Shown here in pieces: positions 24,001 through 35,696 of a stretch of 64,000 nt of DNA (within the stretch, counting starts at the first letter, position 1; the number at the start of each line of letters is the position of its first letter). Position numbers and translations under genes: made by a program. Source of the DNA: Colocasia esculenta (taxonomy: Eukaryota; Streptophyta; Magnoliopsida; Alismatales; Araceae); NCBI GenBank assembly GCA_014218235.1, contig CM024760.1, positions 12,814,049 through 12,878,048 of the forward strand. Reading direction: 5' to 3'. The notes under the pieces are model-generated. The model was not told where the DNA came from. It ran no database searches and saw nothing but the letters and a program-made list of their open reading frames with translations.

Positions 24001-25874
24001 CTGTTCTGACTGCCTTGTCGCGTTCTTCACATCCCCTTGTCGCGTTCTGTCCCGACCCCGTCGCGACCCTTACTGGGGTGCGTCGCGACCTCAGTATTTT
24101 TCCTGAAACCCCACTTATTTTTCTTGCAAATCTTACCGCTATACCTGAGGTCTGTTTAAATATGATATTTAGCGTGTAATTCACATGTCTTAGGTCTGAT
24201 CATTACATGATGTCTACTTAATGGCTTAAAAGTGTTTAACACGTTTAAAAAACCTTAATTATATGAGATTATTCTAATTGCTTTCTTAATGATATGATCA
24301 TTCATGAAACTTATGATTTGCTCATGTTACTATTCTAGATTGATTAAAATGATAATTATTATGTTAAAATCTTGCAAACCCATGTGTAGTTAAATGCATT
24401 GTTCATTGCATGCCATCATGTTAAGTGTTTTCCGCAAGTTTGAGATCGATGGAATGTGAATTGAGATGCGTACATCACTACACACTTGCACTTCTAGGCA
24501 GCCCTTTCTTGAGAATTTGGAAGCTCTCTACCGGTCATTCCGAATCGGTAGACTAGCAACCTTTTCTCCAAGGCCTCCGTAAATCTCCTCTAACCATGGA
24601 TTCCCACACGGCCGACGAGTTGGTTGTACCATTGAAGTTCCCTGGAGATAGCGTGCACTTCCTTTCTCTTCTTGTTCTCGTAAGTGTGATTTGCAATCTA
24701 GACTAAAGCCATTAATATAAAGATTGAACTAAATTATAAATCGTACCGTTATGCTGCTGAATTTATCTCTTGACCATTGTTATCATGAAATCATGTTCAA
24801 TTACTTATTACTAGTTCTCATCATCATCATGAACATGACATTACACATGCTTACTTATTGAAACTCTCACTGGCCATTATTAATGACTGTGGGTATCTAC
24901 ATTTAAAGTTTAAGTGAGATGCTGACCGGGCACGGCGAGTGTCTAAGGGCTCCAGTCTAGCCCCAATGACGGAGAGTCATAAATATACTGTTAACCATGG
25001 GGTATAATGATTACTGGCGTTGCATCTGCGCTGGGAGTCGTGCGTGCGTGTTGAATGATAGATACAATAACCACATACATGTGTCCTGGTGTACATTCTT
25101 GATGGATCTTTTCTTGGTGTACATTAGTGTCTACGTGCCTGATTAGTGTTACATGATCGTGCTCGTGCGTGCTTGCTTTCTTGCGTGATATGGTCATCCT
25201 GCATTTAATGCAATTAGTGATATCTTGTGTTCTTGACATCAAGTGAAATCTTGGGTGCTTGTACAAAGTGATCTATTGCTAGTTCTATCTTGTTACATCC
25301 TTCTAGATCTCGTTCTATCATGATCTCTATCTAGCTTGTTTCATGTATCGTGTTTTAACGAGTTTTATTCATACATGCATATCATGACATTCATCGTGCT
25401 TACCTAGTTCTAAATTGCTAATCACTTATATTATTGTCCGCACATTGAGATATAAATCCTACTAGGCTAGTTTGCTCATCCCCTACTTTTATCCAATCTA
25501 GGTGACTATGAAGTTCAAGAGGAAGAGCAAGTCGAGGATGGGAATGCGTCCGAGTGATGAGCGTTCCAATTATGAGTCTATCTATAGTTAGTTTATTTTG
25601 AGTGTTAGAACAATGTAGTAGGAAGTGAGGTATTATGTACTTTTGCTTTTATTGAGTCTTAGTCCTGTAATAGTTTCCATTTGGAATACAATGAGTTGAG
25701 ATTTGAATAAAAGATTAGTTGAGTTCAATATTTGGGCCATATGATGATGTATGTTGTTATACATTTAGTGCGTGCTAGCTAGATGCTTATTTGCCGGCTG
25801 TTCACATCTTAGGATATCGACTCGAATTATTTCCGAATAATTTATATCCGCTGCGTAATTCTCGGGACGTGACA
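21040..25874 (+). repeat. Solo LTR B (4835 bp) with internal tandem duplication
   Basis: It starts TGTAGCACCCCGG and ends GGGACGTGACA, as in LTRs A, C and D. It lies inside intron 2 of the second CACTA gene. Flanking pentamers are ACTTT and TCTGT, so there is no clear target duplication. Mutation or recombination between two copies could explain this. Without the 1151-bp duplication it is about 3.7 kb, close to A. GC-rich motifs GTCGCGTT/AACGCGAC lie within the duplicated part. The 93- and 132-codon ORFs found twice in it are by-products of the duplication. Confidence 0.82.
22119..24420. repeat. Tandem duplication, two 1151-bp units
   Basis: Unit 1 is 22119-23269 and unit 2 is 23270-24420, each starting TTAAGTGTTTTCC. 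The start of a third, TTAAGTGTTTTCC, follows at 24421. Reading them side by side I find about four differences: two substitutions near 22806-22826 and two compensating 1-bp indels. Confidence 0.95.
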
Positions 25875-26308
25875 TCTGTAATGAGAAAAAATAAATAGTG
25901 AATAGACTGTAAATACTTACCACAACCTCTCGGGCTCTGTCGCTAATGTACTGATCTGTCCCCTTTTTCTTATTGTCTTATCAAACACCTCTTGAAATGT
26001 CGGAGCCCGTTTTAGCTCATTTTCCTATTTCACAGAAAAACATTACATAATGAGTACCTATATAAATAAAATATATCACAAACGGACATATGACTTACCA
26101 ATCTGGACTGATGGGTCGCAAAGGAGACAGACCCACTTGTATGCATGTTGGCCTCTGGATTGGCAGCCCGATTCACTTTCATTGTTGTGGAGGTTTGTTG
26201 CCATCTCTCTGCGGCCCATATATTGCATAGACCTTCCCAGTAGTCTCTCCTCATCCATGTCAGTGCACGCTATCTCCAAAGAGTCGGGTCTGCACTCTGA
26301 CAAACTTT

Positions 26309-28109
26309 CTATGCATTTTTCCTCGCATTATACAACAAATGTTTAAAATTTGGACGTTTGCAAAGCATGGACAAGTCCAAACGTGCATTCCTGTTGTCCT
26401 TTGTTTTACCTTTTATGTCCATAACGGTGTTGAACACATTATCAAAGACATTTTTCTCGATATGCATCACGTCTAGATTGTGCCGCACAAGAAGAGTCGA
26501 CCAATAAGGTAGCTCCCAGAAAATGCTCCTCTTCACCCAGTTGTGCTCCTTCCCAAAACTTGAAAGGTGTCAGGTACTGCCCATCAGTTGTATGATATCT
26601 GGCAAATTTTCTACACGTGTTACTATATGATGACCGGACAACCTCTCGAATATAACTTCATCTCGTTCCATTCTGTTCTTTAGGAATGCATCTTTTTGTC
26701 TTCTGAAAGGGTGATCAACTGCTAAAAACTGTCGATGGCAATCAAACCAGCATGACTTCCCACCATGTTTAAGTACAAATGATTTAGTATTATCCATACA
26801 ATAAGGACATGCTAGCCTCCCATGTGTGCTCCAACCAGATAGCATTTCATATGCAGGAAAATCACTTATCGTCCACATCAATGCTGCCCTCATGGTGAAA
26901 TTTTGCTTTCTAGATGCATCATAAGTATTGACCCCCTCAGTCCATAATAATTTCAATTCATCAATCAATTGTCTATATTTTTTGTAGGACTTTTAGGACC
27001 AGGAATCAATAAAGACAGGAACAAATTCTCTCGCTTCATGCACATGCTCGGAGGAAGGTTGTATGGTGTCACGAACACTGACCAGATGGAGTAGGAAGCC
27101 ACTAAACCTCTAAATGGATTGAATCTTCCAGTGCACAAACCAAGCCTCACATTACGCGACTCCCTTGAGAAGATAGGATGAGCATGGTTGAAATGAGTCC
27201 AAGCTTCGCCATCTACAGGATGACTCATAATATCCTCATCCCGATGTACTCTTTCTGCGTGCCACCTCATATGTCAAGCTATCTTTGAAGACATATACAT
27301 CCGCTGCAGTCTGGGTGTAAGAGGAAAATATCATAATGACGCATAAGGTATATCCTTTCCCCTAGAATTGGCCTCTCTTTTAGGTTTAAACCTATCATGA
27401 TGGCACATAGAACATGATACCTTATCTGCATCCTCTTTGTGATACAACATACAATGATTAGGATATGCATCTATTTTCATATATCCAAGTCCTAAATCAT
27501 TGATCATCTTCTTGGCATGATAAAAATTTGGAGGCAACTTCTTATCTCGAGGTAACATGCTCTTGATGATGAGGAGGAGACAATCAAAACAATTCTCACT
27601 TATATGAAATTCAGATTTCAAGTTCAGCAACTGTGACACTGCTGACAACCGAGTGTGTTTTTGACAACCATCCCACAATGGCTCATCAGCATCCTTAAGT
27701 AACTGATAGAATCTTTCGGCTCCCTTGTTCGGCACGTCTTCAGCGTATATAGGATCCTCATGTATATTGAATGTGGGATCAGCAGCATCTACAACCATAT
27801 CCACGTACGTATTGTGCCTTCCACATACTCCCGCATTCGCCGAGACCAGAGCTCCTCACCATGACATGTCCAATTCATATAACCTTCAACAAACATTTTT
27901 CTGTATAAATGGCGTTGAACCTCCCATGGTGAATTCCACTTCAAATTTTTACAAATCATACAAGGACATTGGATGCAACCTTTGCTGTCTACTGCTGCAT
28001 TTGGATTCCCCAAAGCAAACTGAATGAAAGTCTCAACTCCGACCCTAAACTCCACAGACACCACATGATCTACTATTCTACGATACATCCATGAACGGTC
28101 TGAAGCCAT
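26309..28109 (-). pseudogene. CACTA TNP2-type transposase, truncated
   Basis: The start is ATG 28109 (MASDRSWMYRR), just after a CGCAG acceptor-like site. It opens the transposase-associated domain (CPCMICKN, WEVQRHLY, GYMNWTCHGE). The TNP2 transposase domain follows in pieces. These are 27804-27331 (LPPNFYHAKKMINDLGLGY, CPNHCMLYHKED-type region, CSMCHHDR), 27270-26965 (MRWHAERV, DGEAWTHF, NVRLGLCTGRFNPF), 26968-26570 (TISDFPAYEMLSGWSTHG, ACPYCM) and 26536-26309 (HNLDVMHIEKNVFDNV). Frameshifts near 27800, 27300, 26970 and 26550 break it. The C-terminal third is absent and the sequence passes straight into the second CACTA gene. The family cuts and moves the element in the nucleus. Confidence 0.88.
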
Positions 28110-28256
28110 TTTTTTTCTGCGCCCAACCAATATTAACAGACAAATAACTTTAAATTTCAAACTCAGAAAAACTAAATCTGACCATTTTCACACATCGTTC
28201 GACAAAACCGAAATGAATAGGAAGGATATATTATTTAGATTATCACTTTTTATCCA

Positions 28257-28530
28257 TCTGTGAATATTTGATCGCACTCAGATGGCCATTTACTATGTGC
28301 TTGTATAATTTGCTGAAAATTTCGGCAGCATCTCCCCACACCTCTCCAATATACCAAAAATATTTATTGATTAAGATATTTTCTTAAACACTTACTAATA
28401 AGTGGTTAAGAAAATATTCTAAATCAATAAAGGTATATCAGAAAGGAGTGAGTAGACGCACCCGAAATTTTAACAAATAATACAAACACATAGTAAATGA
28501 CCACCTAACCGCGATCAAACATTCACAGAC
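28257..28530. repeat. Long imperfect inverted repeat
   Basis: The left arm (about 28257-28393) contains TTTACTATGTGC, GAAAATTTCGG and CTCCAATATACC. It is the reverse complement, at about 80 percent, of the right arm (about 28397-28530), which contains GGTATATCAGAAAGGAGTG, CCGAAATTTTAAC and CACATAGTAAA. The loop is only a few bases (CTAATAAG). It lies about 150-420 bp upstream of the TNP2 start, inside the CACTA element. Confidence 0.85.
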
Positions 28531-30996
28531 TGTCCAAAATGGGACAATTCAAGACTTTGAGTTAGATATACACGTTCTCATCACTGAAAATAAGACTCGT
28601 GCACATCAATCCCAAAGTCTTGAACGGGAAGGTTCATTGACACGTTAACAAGCTCTTGTGAGGTGTGTGTAGTATTAAATTGTTATGCATGCATAGATCA
28701 AATTTAAATACCACATAAATATGAAAAGAAAATGAAAACAAAATCATACATATAAACAAGTGCAATAATAAACCAAATTTACACATACATGTAAATGAAT
28801 TACATTAAAGTAAGAAGTACAATACTAATCACTAAACTAAAAGTAAACAAAAATCACATTAAACCCCTGTTAAACCCCCTCTTAAATCCTTTAACAACCC
28901 TATAAACCCCCCCCCCCCCCCAAGGCAAAGCTTGTCCGGCCCCAATTCTCCTTGAACCCCCGTTCAGCCCCTTCAATACCCTAAGTCCTTTAAATCTGAA
29001 GTACCTAAAATTTTCAAATACCCCAGATTATTTAAATCTGAAATACCAAAAACCAAATCCCCGAACCAAATACTCCTTTAAACAAGAAACTTCGAGTGAT
29101 CTATCTTGAACTTTGACAATTCTACAAACGTGTGGGGCAACTAGACTTGTCTGTTTTCTAATTTCTTTCTTTCTTTTATTTTTGTGTCAGAAGGTAGAAA
29201 ATTTTCCAAGTAAACAACGGGGCACTTCGAGCTAAAGGAGATATGAAAATAACATTCTTAATACTTGCAACTTTTTAATACGACATGTACTGAAAGTACC
29301 CATAATTATTTTCACCTTAATTATGATTGTTCTAAACTAATTCCCTAGCTACGTACGTGTAATACGACATTGAAGATATCACAATAAAGTAGAAATAAAT
29401 AGACTTTTATATTTTTCTTAAAATCCAAATGTAAAGGTCACTTATTGATCCAGTGAAATTTTCAAAGGTAAAATATTATGTATTCAGTATATTCATTTAT
29501 ATTACGGTATTTTCACTTTTTGATGAGGAGGAGAGGAAGAACTAGAATTAGGATGCCATGGTAAGTCATATCATCTTTTACATAGCTTATGTTTAAGAAT
29601 GCTATAGCTACGGTGTGTGGGTTTAGTTTTTTTTTCCTCACTTGTGAAAGAAATGAGTATATAGTTATTTAGAGTTTATTCTTTAGGTAGCCCTAATTGA
29701 TAATTTTTTTAATTCACTTGTGCGGTGGCGCGAGGGAGGATGGCGGGGACGAGGGCTTATAATGAGAAACGAATTAGATCATAGGACCTCATTTCAACCT
29801 TCGAAATGGGAAATTACAAGCTAAGATTAGAGACTACAGTTGTGTTGTGGTGTATATAGCAACAACGAAGGCAAGTAAACAACTAACATATATTGCACAT
29901 AAAGTAGCTATCTATAAACAATAAAAATGATTTTTTTTAATATACACTTTATAGATACACTCTGCAACTGCAATGGAAATGATCTCCTGGAGAAGAAGAG
30001 AAGAAAGAAGAGGACAGAAGAGAGAAACACATAAAATAGATGTATGACTATTCACCATACCATGCCCCACACTTCTCTTATTTAATTAACCTAATACAAA
30101 AAGAAGACTAAAATGCCCATTGGTGCAAGTTTCAAGGGTGATAATTTTCTATTAAAAGTAATAATCCCTTTGTATTCGCATTATTTATTTGTTTGATTAT
30201 TTAATCTTCATTTTTTCCTATTTGTGACTGCTGCTTTAAGCCTATATCATATGTATTGTCTAATGTTCATCACATTTGGTGGGTGCCTGGGGTTTGGAAG
30301 GCCATTTATAAATAACTATAGGAGGAGGCACATTGTATGATGATTAGCCAAATGTATTTTTGATAATTGTTGCCGTTAAAGCAAATGTAAAGTTGCTCAT
30401 TCTCCCCCTAAAATGTTATCATCAAACAAATATGTTGATTATCCTTTATGGTTGCATCTCATGTAAAGTGAATCAACTCTTAGCCTGCATCTTATTTTGT
30501 TTTTATCCAAATAACAATGTCTATGTTGTGTTTTCACCATACCACTTTAACAAACGGGACCTTTTTGTTTCTTGATACCTTTCTCTATAGTTGTACATTC
30601 TATTCACTTCTCATTTTATAATTTTGTGTTGTAATCCACCTTAAAAAATGTATACTTAGATATGTTGGATCAAGGGCACCTAGTAAGTAATTCTATCTGT
30701 AAGTAACATTCCCTAACTCTGTCAAAATGAGGTATTTCTAATGCTAGAGTGATGGGGCATGGCAACATATGGTTTTGATATCTCTTCAATTGTCAAACTA
30801 ATCTATGTGTGTTACTTGGAACCATCTTTCCAACAAATTGACCCTTGAGCTTTATTTTTATTTTCAACAAGCCAAAAGGGTGACATATGGTTTCTGAAAT
30901 ATGCCCTTTTGTTCTGTTGTTCCTCAATAACTATGTGATTCTAAAAAACGACATATCATGATATTATTTCATTTACACTTCGCATATTTCTCTTGC

Positions 30997-31040
<44 letters not shown>

Positions 31041-31131
31041 TTGGTTTATTCTCTTGCACCACAAGCATGCAACGTTTAGGCAATCAACAGGCTAGGGCTG
31101 CAGGTCAATTGGGCATGGCTATCATCACCAC
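28531..31131. other. CACTA 5' noncoding part
   Basis: No coding region recognised. It has a C run at about 28905-28921, a small inverted pair CAAGACTTTG/CAAAGTCTTG near 28552 and 28614, and a (TA) run at about 31000-31035. ORFs such as the one at 30360 have no motif. Confidence 0.6.
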
Positions 31132-31560
31132 CTAGCCCCACCCCCACTGCCCCCTCCCCACTGAAACCCCCACTCCATTGCCGGAGCCCCACCCCCACTG
31201 CCCCCTCCCTACTGAAACCCCCAACCCCATCACCGGAGACCCACCCCCACTACCCCCTCCCCACTGAACCCCCCCACCCTCCTTTTGTGAGAGTACCCCC
31301 CCCCCCCAAACTGAACCCCCTCCCTGCAAAGCCCCCCCGTTAGAAACCCCCTCGCCTGCGACTCCCCCCCGTCGGAACACCCCCCTCCCTGCGCAGCCCC
31401 CCCTCCCTACAAAGGCCCCCCCTCCCTGCGCAGCCCCCCCAACCCCCCTGCCTGCGCAGCCCCCCCAGCCCCCCCGCTCCCACCCCCACACTACACCCCC
31501 ACCCGCCAAGCCCCCCTCACCCACAATCGGGAACACCCCCCCCCCACACCATTGGCTGCC
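31132..31560. repeat. C-rich low-complexity tract with ~70-bp units
   Basis: Three units of about 70 bp (CCCACCCCCACTGCCCCCTCCC..CACTGAA..CCCCAACCCCAT type) are followed by repeats of CCCCCCCT CCCTGCGCAGC type. The - strand is G-rich, with many runs of three to eight G. GA microsatellites follow at 31563-31580 and 31711-31742. The glycine-rich ORF read on the - strand is a consequence of the base composition. Confidence 0.85.
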
Positions 31561-31707
31561 GCGTAGAGAGAGAGAGAGAGGGCTTACCGGAGGAGAAGAC
31601 GACAATGGCTTTGGGCTTCGACGGCGGTGACAGCGGCGTCCGGTGACCCACGGCGGCGCACAGCTATGGCGGCGCACGGCGACGGCGTCCGACGACCCAC
31701 GGCGGCG

Positions 31708-31743
<36 letters not shown>

Positions 31744-31799
31744 CGAGAGTAGGGATGGAGGAGAAAGATAGCGTGTGAGAATCGAGGCGGAGGAAGAAG

Positions 31800-32227
31800 A
31801 GAGAGATTTTAGAGACCAACAAATATCGGTCGCTATTCAGTCTCTAAACACGTCGGCTATAGAGACCGAATATTTTCAGTCTCAAATCGGTCCCAAATTT
31901 GTGACCGAACATAATCGGTCACAAAATTTTCTTCCATACCTGGGAAAATGTGAAAATCTGTGACTGAAATAAAATCGGTCACTAATGACCGAAAATATTT
32001 GGTCGTAAAAGTTTCCTCCATTTTCTGAAAATGGAGAAATACAGTCACCGAACGCTCAACGGTCACTGTTCAGTCACTAAATAGTGGCTGATTAGTGACC
32101 GAACTGAAATCGATCACTATAATATTTTTTTAGTAACCGAATAGTTTCGGCCGCTATTTACTGACCGAACAGTGACTGAAAATATCGGTCGCTATATCGG
32201 TCTCTAAACCCATTTTTTCTTGTAGTG
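31800..32227. repeat. CACTA 5' subterminal repeats and terminal inverted repeat
   Basis: Repeats of GTGACCGAA, TCGGTCAC, TCGGTCGCTA and TCGGTCTCTAAA end in CCATTTTTTCTTGTAGTG at 32227, the reverse of CACTACAAGAAAAAATGG. The following trinucleotide is AAT. Confidence 0.9.
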
Positions 32228-33340
32228 AATAACAAGAGATATTGTTTGTCAAGTACATGTATAAATGAGGTACATGTATATCATCATCTTTCTTAAGTAG
32301 CAAGTTTATATATGCTCAGGGAAATGCAATATACATGACCAGTGGATCTTACAACCGAAGTTCATGGACGCAGCTAGCATGTGAAATTGATAACCATCTA
32401 ATGCAGGCAGCATCAATGATGATAAAGGCACAATTAGCACTGCATTTCACCTGGTCACTGTTCAGAGGCTGATTTGATTTGTTCAGGGGATGTCTAGAAT
32501 ACTACCACAGAGACAAATCTGTTTGGATTCTAGCTATTATTTGCTAGGGTGTTAGCTTCTTGTGCTCAAAAACAAAATGGACAAATCGGTTAGCTTCTAG
32601 CTATTATTTGCAAAATTATCACTCATGTTTTTTCACACTCTTCTTCTTCTTCCTTCTCTCCCCTCCCCACAATGTGTTAAGCAAACAGACTCCTTTCTAC
32701 AGTTTTGTGCAAGAATTCAACTTCATGGATGGGAAATGAACATCTTTTGTTGAATGGGGAGGTCAATCACATGGGTACTATTTTAGAATAGTTATAGCAT
32801 GAAAATTTTATTAGGGATAGAGCAAGGATGAGAATAATATTTTAATTTATTAAATATACATATATCCCTAGAAGTCCCAGTATTCATATGAGAACTATAT
32901 CCCATAGAATCTTATGAACCCTAGTAACTGAAGTTCACGGACGCATTGGGGCCACTCAGTGCTAAGTGGGTGGAACCATCAGATAACAGAGGAGTAAAAA
33001 AAAAGAGTTGCAGAGGGTGGGAGGGAAAACCCACAATTGAGTAAATAGTTTGGTTTTGAAGAAGCCCTAAATAAGAGAATCACCATCCAAAACTAGGAGG
33101 AATGCATCAGGCCAGAGAGATAAGAACCTAAGCACCGAGGAAAAAGCCTAAACGAGAGAAGAACAGTGTTCAAAATAGATCACATATATAGACAGTGATA
33201 TGGAAAAAATGTATTTCTTTTCCAACTCAAAATCCATGAAGATCATTTACCATAACTATAGGGGGTGGATAGGAGGAGCTATATTAGGATGCTGAGTTTA
33301 GTGGTGAAAAGGGAAAAAACTTGGTAGATATTTAGGCGAA
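32228..33340. other. No gene recognised
   Basis: AT-rich DNA outside the CACTA end. No motif or terminal repeat was seen. Confidence 0.55.
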
Positions 33341-34062
33341 AAATTATGAGGGGCATGGGAAATGGGGGAGGAAGGGAGGGCGCAGCCACGCAGCTAGGGT
33401 GTCGAAGCCCCCCTCTGATGACCTTCATGCGCATGAGAGAGGGTGAAGGAGAGAGGGGTGCAGGAGCCAGGAAGTGGGAATGGCGGGGCCAGTGGGTCTC
33501 CCTTCATGCAAATGAGAGAGGGAGAAAGAGAACATAAGGGAGAGGGGGAGATGCAACACCTGGAGGGGGAGATGTTGCCGCCGTCGCCAATTGGAAGAAG
33601 ATGGCTGCCATCGTCTCTGATCGAGAAGGGATGGCCGCTGTCATCGCAAATCGGAAGGAGGATGGCCGCCGCCGTCGTCGATCGGGAAAGGATGGCCACC
33701 GTTGTCGCCGATCTGGAAGGGATGGCCGTCGTCGTCGTTGATCGGAAGGAAGATGGCCGCCTCGTCGCCAATCGGGAGGGGAAACCAGAAACCCTACCTT
33801 TGCTTCCAGTCTATGAGGGTGGGGATTGGGGAACTGCCGAACTGGGGATGGCCTTTTGGGTTTTGGCCCTTTTCTCTCCGGATCAGGGATCCAGATTCCC
33901 CTTTCGGCGCCAGAAAATCAGCCCCGAAATGATCCATTTCGGATCAACTCTTCTGACCCCAAAATGTACTATTTTGGTTAAAAGATGTGACCCGGATCTG
34001 GAATTCTAATCAGATCTGGGTCAGGTTTTCGGATCATGTGGATCCGTTGACACCCCTAATTG
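33341..34062. repeat. GC-rich block with ~33-bp minisatellite and hAT-like end
   Basis: At about 33575-33785, six degenerate units of GATGGCCGCCGTCGTCG..AATCGGAAGG follow one another, giving open frames on both strands that look artefactual. The block ends GGATCATGTGGATCCG then TTGACACCCCTA (about 34046-34059). The reverse, TAGGGGTGTCAA, is a frequent terminus of plant hAT nonautonomous elements. I could not find the matching left terminus, so the mobile-element reading is tentative. Confidence 0.45.
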
Positions 34063-34277
34063 CTATTAATGATCCCTTCACCAACTTGAGCGAGCACCAA
34101 CTCCATCTGCTATGGCTCCCCCTCAATCAGTGGCTATTGTGGATGTTATGTTGGTAGAGGAATTGGACGTTTCTTTTCTTTAATTTCTGCAACCATTATT
34201 GATTTCCCCTTCCTTGTTCTGGTTGCTTCTTCTACATCAGACTGCCCTATTGCTACGGTTGTAATCCATAGTGTTGG

Positions 34278-34589
34278 CTATGCTGGAATCTCAGGTGCCG
34301 CTTTTGCTTGTTCTACTAGTGCTGATGTTGCTACTACTACCAAAGCCATTTCAGCTTCCTTTTCTGTTGGATGTTCTACTGTCCTAGCCATAATAGCTCC
34401 TTTTGTGGCTTCTTCTGCCAGTGCAACTATAGATTGTGCTTCAGATTGTTCAGACTGTGCTGCTTCAGCCACACTAGTTAGATCCTTAAATAGCTTGTCC
34501 AAAGGCATTTGTGAATCCTTCTCATCAATGGATGGCCTACTTTTCTTGGATTTTGTGGCCTCCAGTTGCTGTCCAGCCTCAACTTTCAT
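34278..34589 (-). other. 103-codon open stretch, unrecognised
   Basis: An Ala/Glu/Lys/Ser-rich frame (KKSRPSIDEKDSQMPLDKLF, then Ala/Glu-rich) that could form a helix. No domain recognised. It might be the tail of a retrotransposon-borne or host protein fragment, or chance. Confidence 0.2.
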
Positions 34590-35015
34590 CCCAATTGAAG
34601 GATATTCAAGATGAAGCTCCTCGTGATGAATAGTAAGGGATGGAGTACATTCAGATGGAATCTATATATACTACTAAAACTCAGTTTGATCCTGCCAAAC
34701 TAGAAAGCCACATGTCCCTCTTGGTCATTCTTCTCTTTATCATCTTCTAAATAACTCTTCACAATTTGAAAGAATAAGAACTCCACGCCATCTCTGTCAC
34801 CGTTCAACGACGATGTGTTCAGCCTCATCGTGTTCAAGTCCAGCATGGCGATGGAATTGCTGCAGTCGAGCACCACCTCCTTCTACACCGGAGCGAGCAC
34901 GGCCACCGCTGCTGCCTCAACTGGTGGGACCTCACCTACAACAATGCTTCGCCTCTCACCTCTGCTTTCTGATCACCCTCCCGCCACTGCTTCCTCTTCA
35001 GTGCCAAGGTAGAGT

Positions 35016-35017
<2 letters not shown>

Positions 35018-35101
<84 letters not shown>
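35018..35101. repeat. (CT)n microsatellite
   Basis: About 42 uninterrupted CT units. A second run of about 14 units is at 35535-35562. Confidence 0.97.
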
Positions 35102-35105
<4 letters not shown>

Positions 35106-35530
35106 GTACACAACTTTCGGTCCTCACCTGATACTTCTCTCAGTATCCGATGGCGGAGTTAACCCTCCCCTGTCCGGGGTGCCCCGGATCCCTTCGTCGT
35201 CGACGTCGTCTTCCTCCACCAGAACCACCACCGCCTCCGACGCCGTCTTGGCCTCCTCCAGAACCAACGTCGATGCCTCCGCCATTGCTTTGGCCTTCAC
35301 TAGAATGACCACTAGCTCCACCACCAATGCCGCCACCTCCTCCAGAACCACCATCGCCACCTTCATCCCTGCCTTTGCCTCCTTCAGAACAGTGCCAATG
35401 TCCCCGCCACTGCCTTGGCCTCCGCTAGAACCACCACCCTGCTCCACCATTGAGGCTGCCACCTCCTCCAAAACCACCATCGCCTCTGCTCCCGCCTTTT
35501 CCTCCCCCATGCATTGTCACTCGAACCTGC

Positions 35531-35563
<33 letters not shown>

Positions 35564-35696
35564 GACTACGTGCCTCCGCCTGCAACTGCAGCAAATGGCC
35601 TCGCCCCCTTCTCTCCTCGTGCGTTGGCCTCTTCCGTCTCCCCTGCATTCTCTATCTTACTTCCCCAAGCCGTCTCTCTCTCCTCTGTCTCACTCA

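Larger units (their letters stand above)
18550..26290 (-). pseudogene. Second CACTA gene, Ptta/En/Spm-type transposase (tnpA position)
   Basis: Exon a (about 26290-26099) encodes DYWEGLCNIWAAERW, then VNRAANPEANMHTSGSVSF. Exon b (26024-25921) encodes RAPTFQEVFDKTI and YISDRAREVV. Both are typical of the plant transposase Ptta/En/Spm family. GTAAGT donors lie at 26098 and 25920, and acceptors at 26025-26026 and 21002-21003. Exon c (21001 to about 20590) is Gln/Ser-rich (LSQALSQAISQALSQ). A last exon (18612-18550) has an acidic DEDEEDEDEDS end, common in these proteins. At least two TAGs (20945-20947, 20825-20827) replace CAG-like codons. The 5' end is fused to truncated TNP2. The exon c/d phase does not join perfectly. 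Intron 2 holds LTR B, and the last intron holds a tandem array. Confidence 0.75.
14088..32227 (-). mobile_element. CACTA (En/Spm) DNA transposon carrying two nested solo LTRs
   Basis: The right end is exact: the - strand starts CACTACAAGAAAAAATGGG at 32227, the standard plant CACTA terminus. TCGGTCAC/GTGACCGA subterminal repeats follow (32210-31800). The left end has the same repeats (18390-18050 and, across LTR A, 14215-14088), including GAGTTTAGAGACCG, which mirrors GGGTTTAGAGACCG at the right end. The 13-17 bp terminal repeat itself is not recognisable at the left. Between them lie a TNP2 transposase, a Ptta/En/Spm-type gene and long noncoding parts. Without LTRs A and B the element is about 9.5 kb, a normal CACTA size. 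Both genes are decayed. Confidence 0.87.

Noticed and set aside
22488..24184. Two pairs of identical 93- and 132-codon ORFs as a duplicated gene
   Set aside because: They lie inside solo LTR B and are identical only because of the 1151-bp duplication. No protein motif is present.
31132..31677. Glycine-rich 181-codon protein on the - strand
   Set aside because: The frame is open because the DNA is nearly pure G/C repeats.
33394..34009. 125- and 188-codon ORFs over the 33-bp minisatellite
   Set aside because: The unit length is a multiple of three and keeps several frames open. No domain is present.
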